Shown here one piece after another: positions 1 through 8,669 of a stretch of DNA of 26,866 nt; the stretch's first letter is position 1; each line of letters opens with the position of its first letter. The translations under genes and the position numbers were made by a program. Where the stretch lies: contig CALBPV010000051.1 in assembly GCA_937899265.1 (NCBI GenBank), positions 1 to 26,866 of the forward strand, read 5' to 3'. The notes beneath the pieces are model-generated. The model saw only the letters and a list, made by a program, of their open reading frames with translations, ran no database searches and was not told the DNA's origin. The stretch is from an uncultured Bacteroidales bacterium (lineage in GTDB: Bacteria > Bacteroidota > Bacteroidia > Bacteroidales > UBA3663).

Positions 1-111
1 ATTTATTCGATTCGACATGATTCTTCTCTGGTCATAATCTCAAATTCCAAAAAGGGACTTGCCCAAGCAGACAGGTTCCTTAACTTATTATCATAGAATG
101 AATTTACTCCT

Positions 112-324
112 CTACTGCTGCCTCTCGTTGTACTCAAGAATGAGCGCAGTACAGAAATGCATCACAACAGGGTCTGTTATATCCATACTCCTTGACAACT
201 CGCGCATAGTTACCATCTTGTCCGTCTTGATGTACGTTGTCGTGCGGTTGTGCGTCACTCTGATATAGACAGGAAAGAACCCGTCCTTGCGCATCTTCTG
301 TACGCATGCTTTCAGTGTTGCCAT
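112..324 (-). pseudogene. Truncated tyrosine integrase, N-terminal arm-binding fragment
   Basis: Seen: a 70-residue reading frame starting MATLKACVQKMRKDG and containing VYIRVTHNRTTTYIKTDK, then ending at a stop after EYNERQQ. Known: this matches the opening of Bacteroidales tyrosine recombinases (Arm-DNA-binding domain, then the start of the SAM-like core-binding domain), which normally run to about 400 residues with R-H-R-Y catalytic residues. Only the arm domain is present; the core and catalytic domains are missing. Bases 1-111 show no continuation in any minus-strand frame that I could recognise. The frame is open 37 codons further upstream (to 435), but the MATLK start matches the family. 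It is most likely a relic of an integrated element. It lies downstream of ppdK on the same strand. Confidence 0.68.
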
Positions 325-381
325 AATCTCTAACGTTTTTTTTGTTATACTGTATCTTGTTGTTATCTCGGTCATTCTGAA

Positions 382-434
382 CTCTAAACACGCTCTAAAC
401 ATGGGGGTGAAAAACTCGCAACTTTCTCTAAACA
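382..434. repeat. Phased CTCTAAACA direct repeats behind the integrase fragment
   Basis: Three exact copies of the nonamer CTCTAAACA start at 382, 393 and 426, so the spacings are 11 and 33 bp, whole multiples of about one helical turn. A 6/9 match (CTCGCAACT) starts at 415, also in phase. They sit just upstream of the integrase start at 324. Arm-type integrase sites or operator half-sites are the natural guesses; neither is proven. Confidence 0.55.
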
Positions 435-490
435 TCTCCGTTCATTCCGCATCGAAAAGTGTGTCAAAGTGAACGGCTTCCCTATTAAGA

Positions 491-534
491 AGTTAGGCGG
501 AAACCCCTTGTTTACAGAGGTTGTCCGCCTAACT
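491..534. terminator. Long hairpin downstream of ppdK
   Basis: Perfect 11-bp inverted arms, AGTTAGGCGGA at 491-501 and TCCGCCTAACT at 524-534, with further partial pairing (AACC/GGTT) inside the loop. It begins 23 bp after the ppdK stop on the minus strand, where a transcription terminator is expected. No strong U-run follows the stem, so it could instead be an mRNA-stabilising hairpin or part of the element boundary to its left. Confidence 0.45.
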
Positions 535-557
535 CATTGATTTTCAGTCATCCTTGC

Positions 558-3287
558 TTAACCTTCCACTGCTGCCTGTGCCGCTGCAAGACGTGCGATG
601 GGCACGCGGAAGGGTGAGCAGCTCACGTAGTCGAGACCTACCTTGTGGCAGAACTTGACGGACGAGGGTTCGCCGCCGTGTTCGCCGCAGATACCGCACT
701 TGAGGTCGGGACGTACCGAACGGCCTTTCTCTACGGCCATCTGGATGAGCTGGCCTACGCCGTTCTGGTCGAGTACGCGGAAGGGATCGACCTTGAGGAT
801 TTTCTTCTCGAGATAGACGGGAAGGAAGGAGGCAATGTCGTCGCGCGAGTAGCCGAAGGTCATCTGTGTCAGGTCGTTGGTACCGAACGAGAAATATTCG
901 GCGCGTGTAGCGATGCGATGGGCCGTGAGGGCTGCACGGGGAATCTCAATCATTGTGCCCACCTTGAAGGGAATGGGCTCTACGCCTTCTTCCTCGAAGA
1001 GCTGGGCAGCGGTGTCGCGAATAATCTTCTCCTGCTGTTCGAACTCATAGAGAATACCTACGAGAGGCACCATGATTTCGGGACGGGGATCGAAGCCTTC
1101 CTTCTTGAGCTGGATGGCAGCACCGAGGATGGCCTTGGTCTGCATCTCTGTGATTTCGGGGAACGTGTTGCCGAGACGGCAGCCGCGATGTCCGAGCATG
1201 GGGTTGTGCTCCATGAGCTTGTCCACGCGCTCGCGAATTTCTTCTACGGAGAGACCCATGGTCTCGGCCATTTCCTTCTGGCCCTTCTCATCATGGGGTA
1301 CGAACTCATGAAGCGGAGGATCGAGCAGACGGATGTTGACAGCCAATCCGTCCATAGCCTTGAGGATGCCGTAGAAGTCCTTCTGCTGGTAGGGCAACAG
1401 CTTGGCAAGTGCCTTGCGGCGACCCTCGGCGTCTTCGGAAAGAATCATCTCGCGCATGGCGACAATCTTCTCGGCCTCAAAGAACATGTGCTCCGTGCGG
1501 CAGAGACCGATGCCGACAGCACCGAACTGACGAGCCACTTCGGCATCGTGGGGAGTATCGGCGTTGGTGCGAACCACGAGACGGGTGTACTTCTTGCAGA
1601 GGTCCATGAGCTGGGCGAAGTCGCCGGAGATTTCGGCTGCCTTGGTTTCAATCTTACCCTGATATACGCGGCCTGTGGAACCGTCGATGGAGATGAAGTC
1701 GCCTTCCTTGAGGATGGTGCCGTCAACGACTACCACTTTCTTTTCGTAATCTACCATGAGGGCGCCTGCACCGGATACGCAGCACTTGCCCATACCGCGA
1801 GCCACAACTGCGGCGTGGGAGGTCATACCGCCTCGGCAGGTGAGGATGCCTTCAGCCACAGCCATACCGGCAAGGTCTTCGGGCGAGGTCTCGATGCGGA
1901 CCATAATCACCTTGTGTCCGTCTTTGTGCCATTCGGCGGCATCGTCGGCGTTGAACACAATCTGACCGCAGGCAGCACCGGGTGATGCGGGCAGACCTAC
2001 CGTGAGGGGCGTGGCCTGCTTGAGGGCCTTGGAGTCGAAAACGGGATGGAGCAACTCGTCGAGCTTGTTGGGCTCGCAGCGCTGGATGGCTGTCTTCTCG
2101 TCGATGAGACCTTCGCGAAGGAGGTCCATTGCAATCTTGACCATAGCCGTACCGGTACGTTTGCCGTTGCGGGTCTGGAGGAACCAGAGTTTGCCTTCCT
2201 GAACGGTGAACTCCATGTCCTGCATGTCGTGATAGTGCTTCTCGAGCTTGTCCTGGAGAGCGTTGAGTTCGTTGAAGATACCGGGCATGGCTTCCTCCAT
2301 CGAAGGATATTTGGCCTTGCGTTCTTCTTCGGAGACACCCTTCAGACGTGCCCAGCGGCGCGAACCCTCGGTGGTAATCTGCTGGGGAGTACGGATGCCG
2401 GCAACGACGTCTTCGCCCTGTGCGTTGACGAGCCATTCGCCGTTGAAGATATTCTCACCCGTAGCAGCATCGCGGCTGAAGCATACGCCTGTGGCCGATG
2501 TCTCGCCCATGTTGCCGAATACCATTGCCATCACTGAAACAGCGGTACCCCATTCGGCAGGAATGCCTTCCATCTTGCGGTAGAGGATGGCGCGCTCGTT
2601 CATCCAGGAGTCGAACACAGCACAGATGGCACCCCAAAGCTGTTCCTTGGGATCGGAGGGGAAGTCCTTGCCGGTGCGCTCCTTGATGGCCTTCTTGAAG
2701 AGGGAAACGAGTTTCCGGAGAGCTTCAACGGGAAGATCCTTGTCGAGGGTCACCTTATACTCTTCCTTCACCTTCTCGATGATGGCTTCGAAGGGGTCGA
2801 TATCGGTCTTGTTGACGGGTTTGAGGCCCATCACCACATCGCCGTACATCTGCACGAAACGACGATAGGAATCCCATGCGAAACGGGGATTGCCGGTCTT
2901 GGCAGCCAGTCCTTCCACAACATCGTCGTTGAGACCGAGGTTAAGAATTGTATCCATCATGCCGGGCATGGATGCACGGGCACCGGAACGCACCGAAACG
3001 AGAAGAGGATTCTTCACGTCGCCGAACTTCGAGTTCATGAGCGTCTCGATGTGTTCTACACTCTTCTCGACATCGGTCTTGAGCAGGGCTACGATTTTGT
3101 CCTTGCCCACCTCATAATACTCGTTACATACATCGGTAGTAATGGTGAAACCGGGGGGAACGGGCACACCGATAAGATTCATTTCTGCCAGATTGGCACC
3201 TTTGCCGCCGAGGAGGTTCCTCATATCGGCTTTGCCTTCAGCCTTACCGTTACCGAAGGTGTAAACTCTTTTTTTAGAAATTTCCAT
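558..3287 (-). CDS. ppdK: Pyruvate, phosphate dikinase
   Basis: Cytosolic enzyme interconverting pyruvate + ATP + phosphate with phosphoenolpyruvate + AMP + pyrophosphate, used by many anaerobes in glycolysis and gluconeogenesis. At 909 residues it is full length for the bacterial family. The N-terminal nucleotide-binding half starts KKRVYTFGNGKAEG and has the GGKGANLAEM and SVRSGARASMPGMMDT motifs near residues 27-112. The phosphohistidine domain has GGMTSHAAVVARG with the catalytic His near 491. The C-terminal PEP/pyruvate TIM barrel has GTMIEIPRAAL and the CGICGEHGGEPSS active-site motif near 864-877. The start fits the family N-terminus and follows an A-rich leader. The neighbouring genes suggest no operon partner. 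Confidence 0.98.
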   Translation of the reverse strand: MEISKKRVYTFGNGKAEGKADMRNLLGGKGANLAEMNLIGVPVPPGFTITTDVCNEYYEVGKDKIVALLKTDVEKSVEHIETLMNSKFGDVKNPLLVSVRSGARASMPGMMDTILNLGLNDDVVEGLAAKTGNPRFAWDSYRRFVQMYGDVVMGLKPVNKTDIDPFEAIIEKVKEEYKVTLDKDLPVEALRKLVSLFKKAIKERTGKDFPSDPKEQLWGAICAVFDSWMNERAILYRKMEGIPAEWGTAVSVMAMVFGNMGETSATGVCFSRDAATGENIFNGEWLVNAQGEDVVAGIRTPQQITTEGSRRWARLKGVSEEERKAKYPSMEEAMPGIFNELNALQDKLEKHYHDMQDMEFTVQEGKLWFLQTRNGKRTGTAMVKIAMDLLREGLIDEKTAIQRCEPNKLDELLHPVFDSKALKQATPLTVGLPASPGAACGQIVFNADDAAEWHKDGHKVIMVRIETSPEDLAGMAVAEGILTCRGGMTSHAAVVARGMGKCCVSGAGALMVDYEKKVVVVDGTILKEGDFISIDGSTGRVYQGKIETKAAEISGDFAQLMDLCKKYTRLVVRTNADTPHDAEVARQFGAVGIGLCRTEHMFFEAEKIVAMREMILSEDAEGRRKALAKLLPYQQKDFYGILKAMDGLAVNIRLLDPPLHEFVPHDEKGQKEMAETMGLSVEEIRERVDKLMEHNPMLGHRGCRLGNTFPEITEMQTKAILGAAIQLKKEGFDPRPEIMVPLVGILYEFEQQEKIIRDTAAQLFEEEGVEPIPFKVGTMIEIPRAALTAHRIATRAEYFSFGTNDLTQMTFGYSRDDIASFLPVYLEKKILKVDPFRVLDQNGVGQLIQMAVEKGRSVRPDLKCGICGEHGGEPSSVKFCHKVGLDYVSCSPFRVPIARLAAAQAAVEG

Positions 3288-3427
3288 ACCTAAAATTTTA
3301 GGAAAATTGAAGTTGTGATATTTGGATTGCTTTGCAATGTTAAAAAATTACACACTCAAGTCCGAGGGCCGGAGAACCGGAACTGCCCCTTGAACGGCGC
3401 GAAGATAATGCAAAAAATCGAGTTTTG

Positions 3428-3435
3428 CAAATATA
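3428..3435 (-). promoter_or_regulatory. Candidate ppdK -7 element
   Basis: The minus strand reads TATATTTG here, matching the Bacteroidetes -7 consensus TAnnTTTG, about 140 bp before the ppdK start. No convincing -33 TTTG lies at the right spacing, so this is a weak call. The AT-rich gap 3288-3517 otherwise holds only the leader and the terminator described separately. Confidence 0.4.
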
Positions 3436-3483
3436 TTTTATAAAAAATGATTAAAATGCGCAAGAAAATAGATTACGCAAACC

Positions 3484-3514
3484 AAAAAACTTTGCAAAAC
3501 CGGACAATTTTTGC
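3484..3514 (-). terminator. Candidate terminator after the nucleotidyltransferase gene
   Basis: On the minus strand a short stem GCAAAA/TTTTGC (3514-3509 with 3499-3494, 9-nt loop) begins 3 bp past the stop at 3518 and is followed by a six-T run. The stem is only 6 bp and AT-rich, so it is a weak intrinsic terminator. Confidence 0.4.
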
Positions 3515-3517
3515 ACA

Positions 3518-4276
3518 TCAGAGCAACTGCTGATAATTGTGGCCGGCTAAGATTTTCTCTGCTTCGGCCAGAGCGCCGACCTTACCGCAGTCAACCCAGT
3601 GGGTCTCCCCCAGCCGGACGAGGTAGGGCTGAATCCAATGCTGTCCGCAGACCGTAAGATAGAAGTCGATGATGGAGAAAACTTTGGAGGGATAATTTGA
3701 GATGATACTGAGCAGCGTGGGTTTGATGACAGCAATGCCGTTGAATGCCTGCTTCGAAAGATAGTTGTGGACATCCTTGCCGAGTATGGGACCGCGCTTC
3801 TCCCCTGTCTTGCTGTTCTCCCACCCCATCAGATGGTCGTAATCCCAAAGCAGATAACGCTGGGACTCACGTTGCGAAACACATAGGGTGGCTTCCGATA
3901 GGTCCTGAGCCGAATTCCACATATCGAGCAAGTCTATTTCCGAAACGATATCCACATTGTGAATCAGAACAGGTTCTTCGGGATGCAGCAGATGGAGCGC
4001 ATGTTTGAGGCCGCCGCCCGTGTCGAGCAGTTCGTCCCGTTCGTCCGAGATTTTGATGTTCATGCCGAAGTTGTTATTCTTCTCGAGGAAATCAATCACC
4101 TGGTCGCCGAAGTGGTGGATATTAATCACCACGAGGTCGGTTCCTACGGCACGCAGGCGAAGCAGAAGGTGTTCGAGTAAGGTTTTGCCACCCACTTCGA
4201 CCAACGCCTTGGGACGGTCGTCTGTGAGGGGTTTGAGTCTTGTGCCGAGACCGGCAGCAAAAATCATTGCTTGCAT
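3518..4276 (-). CDS. Sugar-phosphate nucleotidyltransferase (MurU/HddC-like)
   Basis: 252 residues, the usual size for a single-domain nucleotidyltransferase. The N-terminus has the NTP-binding signature AAGLGTRLKPLTDDRPKAL (residues 7-25), with the consensus G-x-G-T-R and the lysine of RPKAL. The metal-binding Asp of HNVDIVSE follows near residue 109. Known: this superfamily transfers a nucleotidyl group to a sugar-1-phosphate, giving a UDP-, GDP- or CDP-sugar. MurU-like members recycle MurNAc-1-P. In Bacteroidales the gene often travels with an AmgK-like kinase, which is not seen here, so the substrate is unassigned. It lies 68 bp after rnz with no obvious promoter between, so co-transcription is likely. 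Confidence 0.85.
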   Translation of the reverse strand: MQAMIFAAGLGTRLKPLTDDRPKALVEVGGKTLLEHLLLRLRAVGTDLVVINIHHFGDQVIDFLEKNNNFGMNIKISDERDELLDTGGGLKHALHLLHPEEPVLIHNVDIVSEIDLLDMWNSAQDLSEATLCVSQRESQRYLLWDYDHLMGWENSKTGEKRGPILGKDVHNYLSKQAFNGIAVIKPTLLSIISNYPSKVFSIIDFYLTVCGQHWIQPYLVRLGETHWVDCGKVGALAEAEKILAGHNYQQLL

Positions 4277-4344
4277 AGAAAAAGCTTTATACTATAATTG
4301 ACAACGGTTGATTGCGAATCATTGATAAGTCTGTCGCCCGACGC

Positions 4345-5277
4345 TCAGAGCTCTATATCAAGTCCCTCGTCGGCCAGCAGGGTGTCCGGGAATACCGTCT
4401 GCGCCTCATCGAGCAGCAGTTTCTCGTCGTCGGCACTGTGCAGACTGGAGGAGAAATGTCCTATCACCAGATGTCCCACACCGGCTTTCCGGGCAAGGGA
4501 GGCGGCCTGGAGAGCCGTTGTGTGTCCGCGGAGCATCGCTTTGTCGCGGTCTTTGTCGAGATAGGTGGCTTCGTGATAGAGCAAATCCACGCCTTGAATC
4601 AGGGGAAGGATGGATTCGGTGCAGGCTGTGTCGCTCACGTAGGCATACCTTCTGGGAGGAGCCGGGTCGGTTGTCAGCTCCCCGTTCGGCACCGTCACCC
4701 CGTTCTCCAACGTCCAGTCGGCTCCTGCCTTGATTGCGTTGTAGTAGGCCACCGGGATGGAGAGTTCCCTCGCGCGTTCAATATTCAAATGGCGCAGGCG
4801 GGGCTTTTCTTCGAAGAGGAAGCCTGTGGTCGGAACCCGGTGACGGAGGGGTATGGTCTTCACCGTCAGGGAGCCGTCGTCATAAATGACCGAAGAATGA
4901 GCGGTCGGGTGCTGCTGAATCTTGAGTTCCATCGACAATTGCGGACAGAAATAGTCAAACTGGGGACCGAAGACACGTTCGAAATCGGGTTCGGCATGTA
5001 TCACCACCGTTCCCTGCCGCTGACCGAGCCCCAATGTGGAAATCAGTCCCACCAATCCCAGACAATGGTCGGCATGGAGATGGGAGAGAAAGATGTGCCC
5101 TATTTTGGCTTGCGAGACGTGCCATTTGAGGAGGCTGCGCTGCGTTCCCTCACCGCAATCGACCAGAAACAAATTGCCTCTGAAATCGACCACCTGAGAG
5201 CTTGGCAAATGTCTCAAAGTCGGTTTTGCCGACCCGCATCCGAGTATTTTGACACCGAATCTGTCCACTTTTTTCAA
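4345..5277 (-). CDS. rnz: Ribonuclease Z
   Basis: 310 residues, the normal size for short-form tRNase Z. This endonuclease removes the 3' trailer from tRNA precursors. The metallo-beta-lactamase zinc motif SHLHADH lies at residues 65-71, and GCGSAKPTLRHLPSSQ near the N-terminus is the tRNase Z substrate-loop region. Further metal-ligand motifs are YVSDTACTE, LLYHEATY and LVIGHFSSS. The start gives a family-like N-terminus and lies 12 bp from a TATCTTTG -7 element, implying a very short leader. It is divergent from the symporter and upstream of the nucleotidyltransferase gene. Confidence 0.94.
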   Translation of the reverse strand: MKKVDRFGVKILGCGSAKPTLRHLPSSQVVDFRGNLFLVDCGEGTQRSLLKWHVSQAKIGHIFLSHLHADHCLGLVGLISTLGLGQRQGTVVIHAEPDFERVFGPQFDYFCPQLSMELKIQQHPTAHSSVIYDDGSLTVKTIPLRHRVPTTGFLFEEKPRLRHLNIERARELSIPVAYYNAIKAGADWTLENGVTVPNGELTTDPAPPRRYAYVSDTACTESILPLIQGVDLLYHEATYLDKDRDKAMLRGHTTALQAASLARKAGVGHLVIGHFSSSLHSADDEKLLLDEAQTVFPDTLLADEGLDIEL

Positions 5278-5288
5278 AAATTTGTGCG

Positions 5289-5296
5289 CAAAGATA
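5289..5296 (-). promoter_or_regulatory. rnz promoter -7 element
   Basis: The minus strand reads TATCTTTG, an exact match to TAnnTTTG, 12 bp from the rnz start. A clear -33 TTTG is not visible, only T-rich sequence. It is the mirror image of the element serving the divergent symporter. Confidence 0.55.
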
Positions 5297-5318
5297 ATGA
5301 AATTTTCCGAAAAAACAC

Positions 5319-5326
5319 TATCTTTG
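5319..5326 (+). promoter_or_regulatory. Symporter promoter -7 element
   Basis: The plus strand reads TATCTTTG, an exact TAnnTTTG match, 20 bp before the symporter ATG at 5347. With 5288-5296 it forms 9-bp inverted arms (GCAAAGATA/TATCTTTGC) separated by 22 bp. Confidence 0.55.
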
Positions 5327-5346
5327 CAGCAAAAAATTCAGGAAAA

Positions 5347-6876
5347 ATGTCAACAACTCTGATTTTGGCGCTGATAGCGGCTTATTTTGCAATCATTTTT
5401 TACGTCACATGGCGCACAACACGCCATCAGGCCCCGACAGCCAAATCTTTCGCCGTAGGTGACCGCAAGTCGCCCTGGTGGGCGGTAGCCATCGCCATGA
5501 TAGGCACGAGCATCTCGGGTGTCACGTTCATCTCCGTGCCCGGCATGGTGGCGGCTACCCAGTTCTCCTATCTGCAGATGGTGCTTGGCTTCACGGCCGG
5601 ATATTTTGCGGTGGCCTACGTGCTTCTCCCCCTCTATTACCGGCTCAATCTCTACAGCATCTACGGCTATCTGGACCAACGCTTCGGCTCGCGCAGCTAC
5701 AAGGTCGGCTCGGTGTTTTTCCTCATTTCGAAGTTTCTGGGTTGCGGCGTGCGCATGTATCTCACGGCATTGGTCATGCAGTTGGTTTTGTTCGACGCAC
5801 TCGGGGTTCCTTTCTGGCTCAACATTGCCCTCACGATGCTCATCGTCTGGCTCTACACCTTCCGCGGAGGTGTCAAAACGCTGGTATGGACCGATATGCT
5901 CCAGACGCTCTGTCTGTTGCTGGCTGTCGTTTTCTGCATCTGGTATGTGTGCCGGGCCATGGGGCTTGACGGCAGTGGGTTGTGGAACGCTGTGGCCGGC
6001 AGTCCGATGTCAGAGACGTGGTTCTTCTCGGACGGCAACGACACACGCTACTTCTGGAAGCAGTTTCTGGCCGGTCTCTTCACTACGGTTGCAATGACGG
6101 GATTGGACCAGGACATGATGCAGAAAAACCTGTCGTGCAAAAATCTCAAAGAGGCTCGCAAGAATGTCATCTCCTACGGATTCGCCTTCCTGCCCGTCAA
6201 TCTTCTCTTCCTCGCGCTGGGTGTATTGCTCTATCAGTATGCCGCCAATCTCGGCATCTTCCGCGACGGCATTTTGACTTCCCTGACGGGTGCTCCGCTC
6301 AAGAGCGACGAGCTATTTCCTTATCTCGCCACGATGACGAATAGCGACGGAACCCCTCTCCTGCCTACTGTTGTCGGGGTACTTTTCGTTCTGGGTCTCA
6401 TTGCCGCTGCCTTCTCATCGGCCGGTTCGGCGGTGACAGCACTCACCACATCGGTCACGACAGACTTGCTGCAAGCCGACCGCAAAGAAGACGAAAGTCA
6501 GCTCTCCAAGACAAGATTCAAGGTCCATCTCGTCAACGTCCTCGTGATGGGTGTGCTTATCTATCTCTTCAAGGTCATCGGCAACACTTCGGTCATCTCG
6601 GCCGTCTATATTGTGGCCTCTTATACCTACGGCCCGCTTCTGGGTCTCTACATCTTCGGTCTCGTTACGAAGCTCAAACCCCGCGACGGCTGGGTGCCGG
6701 CCATTTGTCTCATTTCGCCTGTACTCTCGTTTGTCATAGCCCAGAACTCCGAAGCCTGGTTCAATGGCTACAAGATGGGCTACGAACTCCTCCTTGTCAA
6801 TGCTGCGCTCACGATGGCGGGTCTTTGGCTGGCATCGTTCCGCAACAGCCGAACCACACAATCCGCCTCCCTCTGA
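5347..6876 (+). CDS. Sodium:solute symporter (SSS family)
   Basis: 509 residues, typical for the SSS family: about 13 hydrophobic helices beginning LILALIAAYFAIIFYVTW. Family features seen include GDRKSPWWAVAIAMIGTSISGVTF in the first helices (the unwound TM1 sodium-site region), the GLDQDMMQKNLSCK loop, and AAAFSSAGSAVTALTT, which resembles the conserved TM8 Ser/Thr sodium-site helix. Known: the family couples sodium entry to uptake of sugars, amino acids, sialic acid or other solutes; the substrate cannot be read from sequence. The reading frame stays open to 4312 only because the antisense of rnz is open. ATG 5347 is chosen because the first helix starts there and a -7 element lies 20 bp upstream. 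It is the only plus-strand gene in the window. Confidence 0.92.
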   Translation: MSTTLILALIAAYFAIIFYVTWRTTRHQAPTAKSFAVGDRKSPWWAVAIAMIGTSISGVTFISVPGMVAATQFSYLQMVLGFTAGYFAVAYVLLPLYYRLNLYSIYGYLDQRFGSRSYKVGSVFFLISKFLGCGVRMYLTALVMQLVLFDALGVPFWLNIALTMLIVWLYTFRGGVKTLVWTDMLQTLCLLLAVVFCIWYVCRAMGLDGSGLWNAVAGSPMSETWFFSDGNDTRYFWKQFLAGLFTTVAMTGLDQDMMQKNLSCKNLKEARKNVISYGFAFLPVNLLFLALGVLLYQYAANLGIFRDGILTSLTGAPLKSDELFPYLATMTNSDGTPLLPTVVGVLFVLGLIAAAFSSAGSAVTALTTSVTTDLLQADRKEDESQLSKTRFKVHLVNVLVMGVLIYLFKVIGNTSVISAVYIVASYTYGPLLGLYIFGLVTKLKPRDGWVPAICLISPVLSFVIAQNSEAWFNGYKMGYELLLVNAALTMAGLWLASFRNSRTTQSASL

Positions 6877-6928
6877 GAGCCCGGCTCCTCCCCTCGCGAA
6901 AAATTATTCACCGAAGACAAATAATCAG

Positions 6929-6954
6929 GGCGTGTCAGACAACTGACACGCCCC
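6929..6954. terminator. Bidirectional terminator between symporter and groEL
   Basis: Perfect 11-bp stem GGGCGTGTCAG / CTGACACGCCC (6929-6939, 6944-6954) with a 4-nt loop, between convergent genes ending at 6876 (+) and 6993 (-). Flanks are AT-rich on both sides but lack a long U-run. Confidence 0.7.
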
Positions 6955-6992
6955 TACTTTACTAATTATTTAATATGGAACAAGCCTTGTGA

Positions 6993-8630
6993 TTACATCA
7001 TGCCGCCCATGCCGCCGCCCATGCCGGGAGCTGCTGCAGGCATCGGGTTCTCTTCCTTCTTGTCGGCAACCACACACTCGGTGGTGAGGAACATACCGGC
7101 GATGGAAGCTGCATTCTCGAGAGCCACACGGGTCACCTTGGCGGGATCAATCACGCCGGCAGCGTGGAAGTTCTCGAACTTGTCGGTGCGGGCATTGTAG
7201 CCGAAATCGCCCTTGCCTTCCTTTACCTTCTGAACAATCACAGCGCCCTCCTTGCCGGAGTTGGCCACAATCTGACGGAGAGGTTCCTCGATGGCACGCT
7301 TCACAATCTCGATACCTACGGTTTCGTCCTCGGTATCGCCCTTGAGGCCTTCGAGAGCGGGAATGGCGCGGATGTAAGCCACACCGCCGCCGGGAACGAT
7401 ACCCTCGGCCATAGCGGCACGCGTAGCACAGAGAGCGTCATCCACACGGTCTTTCTTCTCCTTCATCTCGACTTCGGAGGGAGCGCCCACGTGGAGCACA
7501 GCCACACCGCCGGCGAGTTTTGCGAGTCGTTCTTTGAGTTTGTCGCGGTCGTAGTCGGAAGTGGTCTTCTCGATTTGGGCTTTGATGACATTGATGCGCT
7601 CCTTGATGGCGTTCTTGTCGCCTGCGCCGTCCACGATGGTGGTCTTCTCCTTGTCGATGGTCACCTTGTCGGCACGACCCAACATCTCGGGCGTAGCGTT
7701 CTCAAGCTTGAGACCCACCTCCTCGCTGATGACGGTGCCGCCGGTGAGGATGGCGATATCCTGGAGCATTTCCTTGCGACGGTCGCCGAAACCGGGAGCC
7801 TTGACGGCACAAATTTTGAGCGAACCGCGGAGGCTGTTGAGTACGAGCGTGGCGAGTGCCTGGCTGTCAACGTCCTCGGCAATGATGAGCAAGGGCTGAC
7901 CGCTCTTGGCTACGGGTTCGAGTACGGGAAGGAGATCCTGAAGGTTGGAAATCTTCTTGTCGTAGATGAGGATGGCGGGCTGGTCCATCTCGCAGGTCAT
8001 CTTCTCGCTGTTGTTCACAAAGTAGGGTGAGATGTAACCGCGGTCGAACTGCATACCTTCTACCACATCAACGGTGGTGTCGGTACCCTTGGCTTCCTCT
8101 ACGGTGATGACACCTTCTTTCTTGACGGTCTTCATGGCTTCGGCTACCAGACGTCCGATTTCCTCGTCGTTGTTGGCCGAAACGCGGGCTACGTTCTCAA
8201 TCTTGTTGTAGTCGTCGCCGATTTCTTCGCTCTGCGACTTGATGTTTTCCACCACCTTGGCCACAGCTTTGTCGATACCGCGCTTGAGCTCCATGGGATT
8301 GGCGCCTGCGGTCACATTCTTGAGACCTACACCGATGATGGCCTGAGCCAGTACGGTAGCGGTCGTTGTGCCGTCGCCGGCATCGTCACCTGTCTTGGAA
8401 GCCACTTCCTTGACGAGCTGTGCGCCCATGTTTTCGAAGGGGTCGCTCAATTCTATTTCTTTGGCCACCGTCACACCGTCTTTGGTGATGTGGGGAGCAC
8501 CGAATTTCTTCTCAATGATTACGTTGCGGCCTTTGGGACCCAGTGTTACTTTCACTGCATCGGCCAACTGATCGACGCCCTTCTTGAGAAGGTCGCGGGC
8601 ATCTGTATTGAATTTGATTTCTTTAGCCAT
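6993..8630 (-). CDS. groEL: Chaperonin GroEL (Hsp60)
   Basis: 545 residues, full length. It forms the 14-subunit ATP-driven folding chamber in the cytosol, capped by GroES. Seen: N-terminus MAKEIKFNTDARDLLKKGV; nucleotide-binding DGVTVAKE (Asp 51) and GDGTTTATVLA (86-90); the equatorial return GIVPGGGVAYIRA; and the glycine/methionine tail GGGMGGMM. It lies 39 bp downstream of groES with no terminator between, so the two form one operon. Regulation follows the groES promoter region. Confidence 0.98.
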   Translation of the reverse strand: MAKEIKFNTDARDLLKKGVDQLADAVKVTLGPKGRNVIIEKKFGAPHITKDGVTVAKEIELSDPFENMGAQLVKEVASKTGDDAGDGTTTATVLAQAIIGVGLKNVTAGANPMELKRGIDKAVAKVVENIKSQSEEIGDDYNKIENVARVSANNDEEIGRLVAEAMKTVKKEGVITVEEAKGTDTTVDVVEGMQFDRGYISPYFVNNSEKMTCEMDQPAILIYDKKISNLQDLLPVLEPVAKSGQPLLIIAEDVDSQALATLVLNSLRGSLKICAVKAPGFGDRRKEMLQDIAILTGGTVISEEVGLKLENATPEMLGRADKVTIDKEKTTIVDGAGDKNAIKERINVIKAQIEKTTSDYDRDKLKERLAKLAGGVAVLHVGAPSEVEMKEKKDRVDDALCATRAAMAEGIVPGGGVAYIRAIPALEGLKGDTEDETVGIEIVKRAIEEPLRQIVANSGKEGAVIVQKVKEGKGDFGYNARTDKFENFHAAGVIDPAKVTRVALENAASIAGMFLTTECVVADKKEENPMPAAAPGMGGGMGGMM

Positions 8631-8669
8631 AGTTTTGATTGTTTTGTTTGTTTGATTTACTTACCGGAA

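Noticed and set aside
1..324. A programmed frameshift restoring the integrase
   Set aside because: None of the three minus-strand frames in 1-111 continues with recognisable integrase sequence.
645..1985. A 446-aa plus-strand frame
   Set aside because: Shadow of ppdK, whose active-site motifs are intact on the minus strand.
4312..5346. A long plus-strand open frame before the symporter, giving an apparent 854-aa protein
   Set aside because: It is the antisense of rnz. The transporter's first helix, a -7 element and the family length all place the start at 5347.
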